Origin: Thermodesulfobacteriota bacterium | Lineage (GTDB): Bacteria; Desulfobacterota; Thermodesulfobacteria; Thermodesulfobacteriales; Thermodesulfobacteriaceae | Assembly (NCBI GenBank): GCA_030550555.1 | Contig: JAUQPD010000009.1 | Coordinates: forward strand, 1-59,232 | Length of the DNA stretch: 59,232 nucleotides | Direction of reading: 5' to 3' | Shown: one piece after another, positions 34,439 to 43,758 of the stretch | Numbering within the stretch: position 1 is the first letter of the stretch | Layout: every line of letters starts with the position of its first letter | Notes under the pieces: model-generated | Database searches by the model: none | Seen by the model: the letters and a program-made list of their open reading frames with translations, nothing else | What the model was told of the DNA's origin: nothing | Position numbers and translations under genes: made by a program

Positions 34439-36794
34439 TACACAGAAGATCTTTCATTGTATAGAAAGTCTTAATAAAAATTTCTGCAGAGAGTGGAAGA
34501 TTCGCCAAATCTTTTGGGTCACTTATTTCTATTGAAATACTTTGTAAATCTGAAAAAGAGGATTTTTGGGTAATTATCGGCACAATAAGATAAAGATTTG
34601 TTATAGCTCTTGTAAATCCAACATATAAAAGACTTAAAAATTCAAGCTTAAATAAAATTTTCATAGCAAGATAATGTTCTTTGATATCTTCTGGAAATTC
34701 TTCTATATTACCTTTAAAAATGCCTTCTTCAGTTATTAAAAAACCAGATTTCATGTTATATCTGTCAAAAGAAAAATTAAGAGGTAGTATAACTTTATCA
34801 AATTCAAGACCTTTTGAGGCGTGAATAGTCATAACTTTGATGGTATCTTTGTTGTAAACTATGTCTACATCTTCATCAAGGAGAGAATTAATATTGTTAA
34901 AAAAATCTTCCAAATCTCTTCCTCTTTTTAGGAATTCCAGAAGTAAACTTAAAAATTTATAAAGATAAGCCCTCTCAGAGGGAAACTTTTTTTCTAGTTG
35001 ATATCTATCGACTAAATAGGTTATAAATTGATAGAGATTTAGCTTGGCTCCTATTTCTAAGACCTCTCTAAAATGTTTGTTCCAAAAATCAGAATGATAA
35101 AGCTTGATGTAATCAAGTAATTTGAAGTTTCTTTCTCCAGTTTTCTTAAATTTACCGTATTTCTTTAGAATTTCTTCTCCTTCTTTGCCAAAAAACTCTA
35201 ATAACACAGTCGCTAAGGAGAGTTCAACCTCTTGACCATAGAAAAGCTTTATGAAAGCAATCAGTCCATTGACTAAATGAGACTCCTTTAACTTAAGAAA
35301 TGAGCTTCCTACAACTTCAAAGCCGTGTCTAGTCAGATGATTAGAAATTTTTGCCACTTCTTCATTTTCTCTACATAGAATGGAAAATTCTCCCCCATCT
35401 GAAAACTTTAATAGATGAATAATAACTTCAACAATCCGCTCAAATAAAGTTTTATCATCCAATTTATAGTTTGATACAAGCCAATAAATGTATACCTTAC
35501 CATCAAAGTTTTTATGACATTCCTGTTCAATATTATCAAAGAGTTTTTGAAGTCGCTCTTCAGCTTTTTTAATAAGTTCTTCATTTTTTTTATTAGAATT
35601 ATTTCTTCCGTAGATAACTCTTTCTAGAATATATGACTTAAGTGAACTATTTGTTAAGACTTTGAAGAAGTTATTGTTGAACTTGACTATACTTGAACCA
35701 CTTCTAAAGTTTTTATCAAGTTTTTTAATAGATATATTATAATCTTTAAAGGTTTCATTTATTTGCTCCAAGAGAGTAGGATCTGCACCTTTCCAGCGAT
35801 ATATTGACTGTTTAAGATCACCTGCAACAATAAAAGTTCTACCATCACTAATTAGTTCTTCAATAAGTGGATAAAGGGAGATCCACTGAAGTCTGTCTGT
35901 ATCTTGAAATTCATCAATAATAAAAGCCTTAATTTTACCCAGTTTTACATAAATCCATGGTAAATAGTCACTTCGAATACTCTGAGCAAGTTTTTCTTTC
36001 CAGTACCCCATGTAGACTATGCCTACTTCAAGGAGTATCTTCTCAAGTTCATCTTTAAGTAAGTTAAAAAGCTGAAAATAAAGTTTACCTTTTTTAGAAA
36101 CTTTAGTATCTTCATATTTTTGATCCTTTATGTCAAGTGCTGAACTAAGTTTGTCATCGTAAGTTAAGGCTTCAATAAAATTTTCTAATTGGTTAACCAA
36201 TGTTCTTTTAAAGTTAATTTTTAGTTTTGTCTCTTCATTTATATGAAAATTTATAAATTCCTCAAGAAAATTCTTGATGTTTTCATCCTGCTGTGAGCGC
36301 AGATAGAGGTTAAAAAGGGCTTTCTCAAGAAGCGTTGGATCCAAATAAGTTCTAATCTCAAAATTGGGATGGAGATCAAATTCATAGGCAAGACTTCGGA
36401 AAAACTTTAACAAAAAACCGTCTATGGTTTTAACCTCAAAATAATCGTAGTTGAGGAAAATCTCATCCAGTAACCAGTCAGCTTCATCCTTTTCAATACC
36501 AGTCTGAAGAGAAATATGTCTTCCTTTTTCTGAGTCGAGGGCAATCTCTCTCAAAAAACTTATTATTCTCTCTTTCATTTCAAAGACAGCCTTATTTGTG
36601 AAAGTTATGGCAACAAGGTCCTTAAACCCGGGAAGAGGTGAGGCTTTAGTACTTAACTCTTCTGTAGGCTTTGGATGAAACCTCTTTAGAAGCTTTAGAT
36701 AATTTAGAGCTATTTGATAGGTCTTACCACTTCCAGCACTCGCTTGATATATAACTATGTTTTCTCCCTCAAATTCCTCTCGCTCCCTCGTCAA
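34386..36794 (-). CDS. UvrD/AddA-like superfamily 1A helicase without nuclease domain
   Basis: The 802-residue protein has Walker A QASAGSGKTYQ near the N-terminus, LVAITFTNKAV (motif Ia), FIIDEFQDTD (motif II), VAGDLKQSIYRW (III), LDKNFRSG (IV), VMTIHASKGLEFDKV (V) and LLYVGFTRA (VI). It ends about 70 residues after motif VI, so the C-terminal RecB-type nuclease domain of AddA is lacking. I start at TTG 36794, preceded by GGAGGGG at 5 bases. The gene is clearly more AT-rich than its neighbours. No AddB-like partner is nearby. It probably works in DNA end processing or repair. Confidence 0.82.
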   Translation of the reverse strand: MTREREEFEGENIVIYQASAGSGKTYQIALNYLKLLKRFHPKPTEELSTKASPLPGFKDLVAITFTNKAVFEMKERIISFLREIALDSEKGRHISLQTGIEKDEADWLLDEIFLNYDYFEVKTIDGFLLKFFRSLAYEFDLHPNFEIRTYLDPTLLEKALFNLYLRSQQDENIKNFLEEFINFHINEETKLKINFKRTLVNQLENFIEALTYDDKLSSALDIKDQKYEDTKVSKKGKLYFQLFNLLKDELEKILLEVGIVYMGYWKEKLAQSIRSDYLPWIYVKLGKIKAFIIDEFQDTDRLQWISLYPLIEELISDGRTFIVAGDLKQSIYRWKGADPTLLEQINETFKDYNISIKKLDKNFRSGSSIVKFNNNFFKVLTNSSLKSYILERVIYGRNNSNKKNEELIKKAEERLQKLFDNIEQECHKNFDGKVYIYWLVSNYKLDDKTLFERIVEVIIHLLKFSDGGEFSILCRENEEVAKISNHLTRHGFEVVGSSFLKLKESHLVNGLIAFIKLFYGQEVELSLATVLLEFFGKEGEEILKKYGKFKKTGERNFKLLDYIKLYHSDFWNKHFREVLEIGAKLNLYQFITYLVDRYQLEKKFPSERAYLYKFLSLLLEFLKRGRDLEDFFNNINSLLDEDVDIVYNKDTIKVMTIHASKGLEFDKVILPLNFSFDRYNMKSGFLITEEGIFKGNIEEFPEDIKEHYLAMKILFKLEFLSLLYVGFTRAITNLYLIVPIITQKSSFSDLQSISIEISDPKDLANLPLSAEIFIKTFYTMKDLLCINKGFDFSVEEILIPCN

Positions 36795-36991
36795 GACAAC
36801 CCCTCCAAAAAGACATTCCAACCCTATGCAAACTCCTGAAGCTATAATATATGACAAAACTCTAAAAAAAGTAGCCCTAGGGTTGGCTTTAGAGCTCCAT
36901 AAGTCGCCGGTATTAAGGAGCCTTAATGTTCACAAGGAAATATAGGTTTTAGCCTTTTAATATACCAAAAGTATGGTAAATTAATGCCTAT

Positions 36992-37984
36992 ATGACCAAA
37001 AAAGAATACCTTGAGCTTTATCAAAAGGGAGATCTCTACGAGCTTGGACAAGAAGCCCACAAAATAAAAGAGAAATTACATGGAAAAAAGTATTATTACA
37101 CGATCAATAAACATATAAATTATACAAATATCTGTAGTATCAATTGTAAGTTTTGTGCTTATAAGAAGAGACCTGATGAAGCAGGGGCCTACGTATTGGA
37201 TGTTGAGGAAGTGGTTAAGAAGATTGAGAGGGAGGTGGGGCTTAGGGAGGTTCATATCGTAGGAGGAGTTAATCCTGTACTTCCCTATGAGTATTATATT
37301 AAGCTTATCAAGAGAGTTAAAGAAGCAAATCCTTCTCTAAGAATCAAGGCTTTTACTTGTGTAGAGATAGATCACCTGAGTAGGATTTCTGGAAAGCAAG
37401 TTGAGGAGGTCCTTCTTGAGCTCAAGGAGGCAGGGCTGAGTTCTCTTCCAGGAGGGGGAGCAGAAGTTTTTTCAGAGAGGGTGAGAAAGGAACTCTATCC
37501 TGCAAAGATTAGCCATAGGCGCTGGCTTGAGATTGCAAAAACCGCTCATAAACTTGAGATCAAAACCAATGCCACTCTACTTTTTGGACACATTGAGACC
37601 GATGAAGAGATAATTGACCATCTTTTAGAATTGAGGCAAGCTCAGGAGGAAACTGGAGGCTTTGAGGCCTTTGTGCCTCTTCCCTTTATCCCTAATAATA
37701 CTCCTTTAGCTCACCTCAGACCGCCATCTGCTCAAAAAATACTTCGCACAATTGCCATTTCAAGGATAATTCTCGACAATATTCCCCACATAAAGGCTTA
37801 TTGGGTCTTTCTTGGCATGGGGCTTGCACAGACAGCTCTTCTTTGGGGTGCAGACCATATCCATGGAACAGTTATTGAGGAACGAATAAGCGAGGCTATG
37901 AAGGGAGAGACAACGACAGGTCTCTCGGTTGAGGAAATTCAACATCAAGTAAAGGAGGTTGGAGGGGAGCCAGTCCTCCTATAA
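36992..37984 (+). CDS. mqnE: Aminofutalosine synthase (radical SAM)
   Basis: MqnE acts early in the futalosine route to menaquinone. The 330-residue radical SAM protein has C48-x3-C52-x2-C55 (CSINCKFCAYKK), VHIVGGVNP, LSSLPGGGAEVF, NATLLFGHIET, FVPLPFIPNNTPL and a C-terminal WGADHIHGTVIEE. The combination separates it from MqnC and CofH. A menaquinone-based respiratory chain is thus expected. The ATG lacks an obvious ribosome-binding site. Confidence 0.9.
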   Translation: MTKKEYLELYQKGDLYELGQEAHKIKEKLHGKKYYYTINKHINYTNICSINCKFCAYKKRPDEAGAYVLDVEEVVKKIEREVGLREVHIVGGVNPVLPYEYYIKLIKRVKEANPSLRIKAFTCVEIDHLSRISGKQVEEVLLELKEAGLSSLPGGGAEVFSERVRKELYPAKISHRRWLEIAKTAHKLEIKTNATLLFGHIETDEEIIDHLLELRQAQEETGGFEAFVPLPFIPNNTPLAHLRPPSAQKILRTIAISRIILDNIPHIKAYWVFLGMGLAQTALLWGADHIHGTVIEERISEAMKGETTTGLSVEEIQHQVKEVGGEPVLL

Positions 37985-38030
37985 ATCATCTATTTTGGAG
38001 CCTTTTAATACTAATTGCAGAAATACTCTT

Positions 38031-39251
38031 ATGTTAAGAAACTTTACCTTCGAGCAAAAACTGCTTCTTATTCTTACAATATTTGCTATACTCTCCATTA
38101 CACTAATAGAAATTGCAATATTCGTTTTTTGTATGTATACTTTTTATAGAATTCTTAAAAACAAAAAAATTGACTTTAGTTCTCTTGGAGTTCATATTAT
38201 TATACAATCAATTCCTCTTCTCGTTGTGCATTTTCTTTTTTTAAAGAAATATATCATAAAAGCTATTGATAGAACTTTGGGTTCTTTTGTATATTTCTAT
38301 AGATTCTCATTTGATTCTAAAGACTCAAAAAATGTTTATGATTATTTCTATTTTTACTACAATGTATTGATAATAATAGGACTTTTGTTAATTCCAATTG
38401 TTATCTATAATAATTATCGAACGGGTTTTCCTAAAGCCTTATGGGGTGGTTTCTTTGAGGTAAGTTTTTTTTATTCCCTATTTTTATTGGCAGGCTTAGC
38501 TCTTTTTATCTATACAAAGAGTAGAATTTATATCTTACTTGTATTCCTTTTTTTAGGGATGATAATCTTTTCAACACGAAGATCTACTATATTAGGGCTT
38601 CTTTTAACAAGTTTACTTATTCTTTATCAATCTCGTGACGTTTTTAAGATAACTTATAAGAGAATGATACTGATAATTCTCGTTTTAGTTAGTCTCTCTT
38701 TTCTCACTATTAGTGGTGTTCTTTTCTATCTAACAGGTAAATATTTTCCTCGCGATAAAACTGCCTTTGAGGTTTTGATTGGAAAGAGAGAACTTGATTT
38801 GACATCATTGGATGATATAGCAAGTTCTCGCCTGAGAAATGCTATTGCAGGAATAGAAGTGATTAAGAGGGATATCAGAGAAGGAAATTTAAGAGCTATC
38901 CTCTTTGGTCATGGTCTATATGCAGGGGAGAGGCTTGAGCCTAGATCCCCTGATAGGCCTCATTATGAATCAGTAATCCTCATAACTATGTTTATTGAAA
39001 GAGGCCTCATTGGCTTAATTGCAACAATATTAATTTACTACAAATTCTATAGATTTTCGCTCTCCCTTAGATATCGTCAAAGAGAACACTTTTTATTTAT
39101 GCCTCTTATTTCCATGTTGTCTATACATTTAGTTGCTTCTACAATTACTCTATATTGGGATGCCCTTCTTCCTTTATATCTTCTTTATTTTCGTTATGTT
39201 GAAAATGCCTATCAAGCTGGTTTTTTTCATAAAGAAACGCATATTTCATAA
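38031..39251 (+). CDS. O-antigen ligase family membrane protein
   Basis: From ATG 38031 the protein has 406 residues and about ten hydrophobic segments. A soluble loop near 250-330 is followed by PHYESVILITMFIERGLIG, the ligase/polymerase signature (H-x-x-x-x-x-x-x-x-E-x-G-x-x-G). WaaL-like proteins join glycan from an undecaprenyl carrier to lipid A core; polymerases of similar shape exist. An in-frame TTG at 37996 is an alternative start. Its 3' end overlaps the opposing glycosyltransferase gene by 107 bases. Confidence 0.78.
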   Translation: MLRNFTFEQKLLLILTIFAILSITLIEIAIFVFCMYTFYRILKNKKIDFSSLGVHIIIQSIPLLVVHFLFLKKYIIKAIDRTLGSFVYFYRFSFDSKDSKNVYDYFYFYYNVLIIIGLLLIPIVIYNNYRTGFPKALWGGFFEVSFFYSLFLLAGLALFIYTKSRIYILLVFLFLGMIIFSTRRSTILGLLLTSLLILYQSRDVFKITYKRMILIILVLVSLSFLTISGVLFYLTGKYFPRDKTAFEVLIGKRELDLTSLDDIASSRLRNAIAGIEVIKRDIREGNLRAILFGHGLYAGERLEPRSPDRPHYESVILITMFIERGLIGLIATILIYYKFYRFSLSLRYRQREHFLFMPLISMLSIHLVASTITLYWDALLPLYLLYFRYVENAYQAGFFHKETHIS

Positions 39252-39957
39252 AAGCATAGAAAGATGAGATTACTGAAGCAATTAGCCCTCGTTTTCCATC
39301 AAGAAATCCTTTTTTCAAGAAATAGAACTTTATAAAGTATACAAGAGGACTTCCAACGAGTTTTAAAAGTTTAACATTTTTTAACTTTTTTGCCTCTATT
39401 TCTGCAAAGAGTTTAGCATAATGTATTGACTTTTCAATATGGTGAGAAATACTTTTAAAACTATAGTGATATAGATCACCTTTTATGAAACCAATTTTGC
39501 CAGAGTAATTTACACCTTCATGTATGGAACCATAAAATTTGACTAAACCCTTCTTAAATAGTCTGATCCTCCATTCCGGATACCAAGTATGATTGAGAAA
39601 TTTTCCTAAATAAAAGACCTTTCTACAGATTTTATAGACGTCATATTTGGGATTTTTTAGCTCATTAAGTATATTCCTTGCAAGTTCTTTACTTAATTCT
39701 TCATCTGCATCAATAATCAAGATCCAAGGTCCTTTGCAGAGAGTTATCCCATAGTTACGTTGATCTGCATAATTTGTCCAGGGGCGGAAATAGGTGCGAG
39801 CCCCGAGGGCCTCTGCAATATCAACAGTTCTATCGGTTGATCCTGAATCCAAAACAATAATTTCCCCACCCACTTCATTAACTAAATCTCTAACACTTAA
39901 AATTGCTCTTTTAATATTTTTTTCCTCGTTTTTTGTACAGATAAGCACTGATATCAT
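39145..39957 (-). CDS. Family 2 glycosyltransferase (WaaE/KdtX-like)
   Basis: The 270-residue GT-A protein has ISVLICTKNEEKNI, VLDSGSTDRTVDIA, the nucleotide/metal motif IIDADEELS (D83-x-D85), TWYPEWRIRLFKKG and GSIHEGVNY. This pattern fits LPS core glucosyltransferases such as WaaE. The C-terminus is basic with one weak hydrophobic stretch. It overlaps the MsbA-like gene by 4 bases and is co-transcribed with it. Confidence 0.85.
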   Translation of the reverse strand: MISVLICTKNEEKNIKRAILSVRDLVNEVGGEIIVLDSGSTDRTVDIAEALGARTYFRPWTNYADQRNYGITLCKGPWILIIDADEELSKELARNILNELKNPKYDVYKICRKVFYLGKFLNHTWYPEWRIRLFKKGLVKFYGSIHEGVNYSGKIGFIKGDLYHYSFKSISHHIEKSIHYAKLFAEIEAKKLKNVKLLKLVGSPLVYFIKFYFLKKGFLDGKRGLIASVISSFYAFMKYAFLYEKNQLDRHFQHNENKEDIKEEGHPNIE

Positions 39958-41684
39958 ATTGCTTTAATAAATGTTTTGTAGAGCTCTCTATAGAGGGTAG
40001 ATCTCTCCATAAGACTCTCGTGAGTCCCAATATCTTCAACTATCCCGTTATTCATAAGTATCATCATGTCAGCTTTAATAACAGTTGAGAGTCTATGAGC
40101 TATTACGATAATAGTGTGGGATCCTTTCATTGTTAGGATTGCATCTTCTATTGCCTTTTCAGTTAGTGAATCAAGTTGACTTGTTGCCTCATCAAGGATA
40201 ATGACTGGTGGATTTTTAAGAAAAACTCGTGCTAAAGCGAGTCTTTGTCGCTGTCCACCAGAGAGTCTTAAAGCCTGCTCTCCTATGACCGTGTCCAGTC
40301 CCTTTGGAAATTCCTTTATGAAATCCCAGGCTCTTGCAAGTTTGCATGCCTCTATCAGTTCCTCTTCAGTTGCCTCTTCTTTCACAAGAAGTAAGTTTTC
40401 CCTGATACTGAGATTAAAAAAGAAAGGTTCTTGCCAAACGATACCAAAGAGTTCTCTATAACTCGTGATATCAAATTCGCGGATATCCACATTGTCAAGC
40501 AGGATCCGTCCCTCGTTGGGATCATATAGTCGAGCAAGAAGACTAAGAAGAGTACTCTTGCCTGCACCACTTGGGCCCACTACTGCAATTAATTTTCCAG
40601 CTGGAAGGTTCAGATTGATTTCCTTTAAGACCAATCTCTCAGATCCTGGATAGCTAAAGGAAACCCCTTCAAAAACGAAGCCCTTTCTCGGAGGCTGAGC
40701 CTTTAATACCCCTCCTCTTTCTTCCTCAAGAGAGAGCAGTTCTTCAATTCGGAGCCAGGCACCATGAGCTTCCTTCAATTGCGTATAGGCCCTTGCAAGT
40801 TTTCTTAAAGGATTGAATATCAATAGGATAGACGTTAATACTGACAGAAAAGTCCCAGGTGTCATCTTCCCCTGAATAATTAGATAGCTTCCGTATCCAA
40901 GGATTATAGCACTTACGATACCTGTCATGAGATCAACTATACTTCTTGAGGCTTCACGATATTTTGTGACTTTTAGGCTAAGTATGAAATATCTTGAAAG
41001 TTCTCTTTTAAAATAATTTGTTAATTTTTCAAAATTTCCGAGAAATTTTATTTCCTTTATTCCAAGTAATATTTCTTTTACACGTTCTGTTAATTCACCT
41101 GTAGATTCTTGACTAAGCTTTTTATTTCTTTTGACCTTTTTTCCCAAAACATAGGTTTCATAAGCAATAATTGGTAAACTTATCATTACTAATAAGGTTA
41201 AATCCCAACGTAGATAGAAGGCAACACTTATTAGGGCAATTACTGTGAGAGATTCTTTTATAAATATTTGAATTGTTTCACCAAGAATAGGTTCTATTTG
41301 AGCAGTATCATTTATTATTTTTGAAAGTTTTTGACTACTTGAAGATAAGATAAATGTTGAATAATTTAAACGCAAAGTCTTAGAAAATAGAGTTTCTCTT
41401 ATTGAGTTTACTATACTGCTTGATAAAGCTTTTGAAAAATAAGCCTGTAATAGTGAAAAAAGTCCGATAAAAAAATATAAAAAAAAGATATAAAAGGGAA
41501 TAAATTTCGCATAGCTATAGTTTTTCTCTATTAACACATAATCAAAGATAGGCTTAATAGACCAAGTGCCCAAACCTGTTAAAAGTGAAACAATAATAGC
41601 AAAAAAAAGACTCAAAAAAGTATATTTGAAAAACTTTTTTAAGTAAGATAAAAGATACTTGATAAAATCAAAAGTAGTGCTCAT
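39954..41684 (-). CDS. MsbA-like ABC exporter
   Basis: The 576-residue half-transporter has six membrane segments followed by an ATPase domain with Walker A VGPSGAGKSTLL (near 370), Q-loop WQEP, signature LSGGQRQRLALARV, Walker B PVIILDEATSQLD and switch His in VIAHRLSTV. It most likely flips lipid A core or a lipid-linked glycan across the inner membrane, given its place among glycan genes. The strong family similarity to MsbA does not fix its substrate. Confidence 0.88.
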   Translation of the reverse strand: MSTTFDFIKYLLSYLKKFFKYTFLSLFFAIIVSLLTGLGTWSIKPIFDYVLIEKNYSYAKFIPFYIFFLYFFIGLFSLLQAYFSKALSSSIVNSIRETLFSKTLRLNYSTFILSSSSQKLSKIINDTAQIEPILGETIQIFIKESLTVIALISVAFYLRWDLTLLVMISLPIIAYETYVLGKKVKRNKKLSQESTGELTERVKEILLGIKEIKFLGNFEKLTNYFKRELSRYFILSLKVTKYREASRSIVDLMTGIVSAIILGYGSYLIIQGKMTPGTFLSVLTSILLIFNPLRKLARAYTQLKEAHGAWLRIEELLSLEEERGGVLKAQPPRKGFVFEGVSFSYPGSERLVLKEINLNLPAGKLIAVVGPSGAGKSTLLSLLARLYDPNEGRILLDNVDIREFDITSYRELFGIVWQEPFFFNLSIRENLLLVKEEATEEELIEACKLARAWDFIKEFPKGLDTVIGEQALRLSGGQRQRLALARVFLKNPPVIILDEATSQLDSLTEKAIEDAILTMKGSHTIIVIAHRLSTVIKADMMILMNNGIVEDIGTHESLMERSTLYRELYKTFIKAI

Positions 41685-41699
41685 ACTAATAGAGAAATA

Positions 41700-42656
41700 T
41701 TAAAGTTCTTTAACTTTAAAAACTCCCTCTATTTGAGATTTAAGATATCTATTAAGATTCCAGTAAATTAAATAACTCACAACTGCTCCAATTATCAAAG
41801 CAATATCTAATATGACAAGAAGTGGATCATAATATATAAACAAAAGAATTGTAATTATTGTTGCAGGGATAGTATGCAAAAGCCACCATACCTTGAAGAA
41901 TTTTCTGAAAAATTGTGCTCTTTTTAGGAAAGGAAAGGTGATTAGGTCTCTTAGGACTTCAAGGGTTCTTCTCAAGCCATAATGGGATTTTCCCCAGTGT
42001 CTTTTGCGATCAATAACAGGAACTTCAAGGACTTCCTCATTTTTGACCCCAAAGAGGGCAGGAAGAAAGCGATGAAACCCTTTAGGGATCTGACATCTCT
42101 TAGCTACATCTGCCCTATATCCTTTCAAAGAACAGCCATTATCAGAGACCTTTAATTTGGTGACCATTGCAATAATTTTGTTTGCTATTAGAGAGGGTAT
42201 TCTTCTCCTAAGTAGAGGTTCTTTTCTTTTGAGTCTTTTTCCGGTAACTACCAAATAACCTTCTTCAAGTTTCTGCAAAAAGTCATAAAAATAATTGGGA
42301 TCATTTTGTCCATCACCATCCATTGTGAAGATGAATTTACCTCTTGCATAGGCAAAGCCTGCTGACAGGGCAGAGGCCTCTCCTCGGTTTTGATCCATAT
42401 TAAGAATTCGAACATGTGGATCTTCTTTTTTTATTTCTAACAGGAGTGTAAGAGTTCTGTCAGTGCTTCCATCGTTAACAAAGATTATTTCATAGTCATA
42501 ACCTTTTTCCTTACGGATTCTTTCACAGACCTCCTTTACTTCCTTATAGACAAATTTGACATTACCCTCTTCATTGTGCATGGGGATTACAATAGAGATT
42601 AATTCGCTTTTAGCCTCAGTTCTTGTTGAAAAATTCTCTGATTGTAGAGATGACAT
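41700..42656 (-). CDS. DPM1/ArnC-like family 2 glycosyltransferase with membrane anchor
   Basis: The 318-residue protein has a GT2 domain (SIVIPMHNEEGNV, FVNDGSTDRTL, FTMDGDGQNDPN with DGD at 113-115, DNGCSLKGYR) and two C-terminal membrane helices. Such enzymes load a sugar onto undecaprenyl or polyprenyl phosphate. It overlaps the upstream DegT aminotransferase gene by 41 bases, which suggests the amino sugar may be its donor, an inference from context. Confidence 0.85.
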   Translation of the reverse strand: MSSLQSENFSTRTEAKSELISIVIPMHNEEGNVKFVYKEVKEVCERIRKEKGYDYEIIFVNDGSTDRTLTLLLEIKKEDPHVRILNMDQNRGEASALSAGFAYARGKFIFTMDGDGQNDPNYFYDFLQKLEEGYLVVTGKRLKRKEPLLRRRIPSLIANKIIAMVTKLKVSDNGCSLKGYRADVAKRCQIPKGFHRFLPALFGVKNEEVLEVPVIDRKRHWGKSHYGLRRTLEVLRDLITFPFLKRAQFFRKFFKVWWLLHTIPATIITILLFIYYDPLLVILDIALIIGAVVSYLIYWNLNRYLKSQIEGVFKVKEL

Positions 42657-43731
42657 AATTAAGTTCGTCTTGGGTTAATTCAGGATAGATTGGAATGGCA
42701 AGTAGCTCCTTTGCAAGACGTTCTGCAACTGGTAAATTCCAGCTTCTCTGATAGAAATCAGTATAGGCCTTTTGAAGGTGAAGCGGATATGGATAATAGT
42801 ATCCAGTCTCTATACCCTTACTATTTAGATAATTTGCTAATTCCTCTCTTCTTGATGTCCCTATCATATAACGATGGTAGACGCTTTTTATATGCGGAGG
42901 ATCTGGCTTTGGAAGATAGAGTTCAGGGATCTCTTTTAAATGTTCTCTATAATAATTTGCTATCTGTCTTCGGATTTCATTTTTTTTATCAAGGAATTTA
43001 AGTTTAGCTCTAAGGATAACCGCTTGGATTTCATCTAGACGAGAGTTAAAGCCAGGAAAAAGAGAGAAATTCTTTTGGGCTTGGCCATGGACTCTTAGAT
43101 ATTTAAGTTTATAGGCAAGGTTATCGTCATTCGTAACGATAACTCCAGCATCGCCAACAGCATTCAGATTCTTAACAGGACCACAGCTAAAACAACCAAT
43201 ATGCCCAAAGGTCCCCACTTTTTGTCCTCTATATTCTGCACCGTGGGAGTGGGAAGCATCTTCAATCAGGTAGATATTATAATCTCTACATAGTTCCAAA
43301 ATAGGGTCCATTTCACAGGGATGGCCATACATGTGAATGAGAATTAGAGCTTTGGTCCTGGGGGAGATCTTCTTTTTCAGATCTTCAAGATCAGGACCAA
43401 AGGTTTCTGGATCAACTTCAACAAATACTGGCTCAGCTCCGGCAAAGTGAATGGCCTCAAGATCTGCAATAAAACCATTGGCCTGTAAAAGAACTTCATC
43501 TCCTGGGCCTACACCAAGAGCAATCAAAGCCATAAGAAGGGCTGAGGTGCCACAGCTACACCCAAAGGCATATTTTACACCCAAATACTCTGCAAATTCT
43601 TTCTCAAAGGCCTGCAAGTTAGGTCCATTGAGGACTTTCATTGTGGCAAAAACCTCTCTTATGCCTGCAAGGACAGCTTCTTCGATTTCTTCAAAACCTC
43701 TCCTCAGATCAAGAAGGGGTATCTTTTTCAT
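42616..43731 (-). CDS. DegT/DnrJ/EryC1/StrS-family sugar aminotransferase
   Basis: The 371-residue PLP enzyme has GCSCGTSALLMAL near 58-70, the phosphate/ring motif LIEDASHSHGAEY, and the Schiff-base Lys187 in GCFSCGPVKNLN. The C-terminal region ends RLAKELLAIPIYPEL, as in the family. It transaminates a keto group on a nucleotide sugar. The Gfo/Idh oxidoreductase directly upstream could produce the keto sugar. GGGAGC lies just before the ATG. Confidence 0.88.
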   Translation of the reverse strand: MKKIPLLDLRRGFEEIEEAVLAGIREVFATMKVLNGPNLQAFEKEFAEYLGVKYAFGCSCGTSALLMALIALGVGPGDEVLLQANGFIADLEAIHFAGAEPVFVEVDPETFGPDLEDLKKKISPRTKALILIHMYGHPCEMDPILELCRDYNIYLIEDASHSHGAEYRGQKVGTFGHIGCFSCGPVKNLNAVGDAGVIVTNDDNLAYKLKYLRVHGQAQKNFSLFPGFNSRLDEIQAVILRAKLKFLDKKNEIRRQIANYYREHLKEIPELYLPKPDPPHIKSVYHRYMIGTSRREELANYLNSKGIETGYYYPYPLHLQKAYTDFYQRSWNLPVAERLAKELLAIPIYPELTQDELNYVISTIREFFNKN

Positions 43732-43758
43732 GTGTTATGCTCCCTTGAGTCTGTCGAA

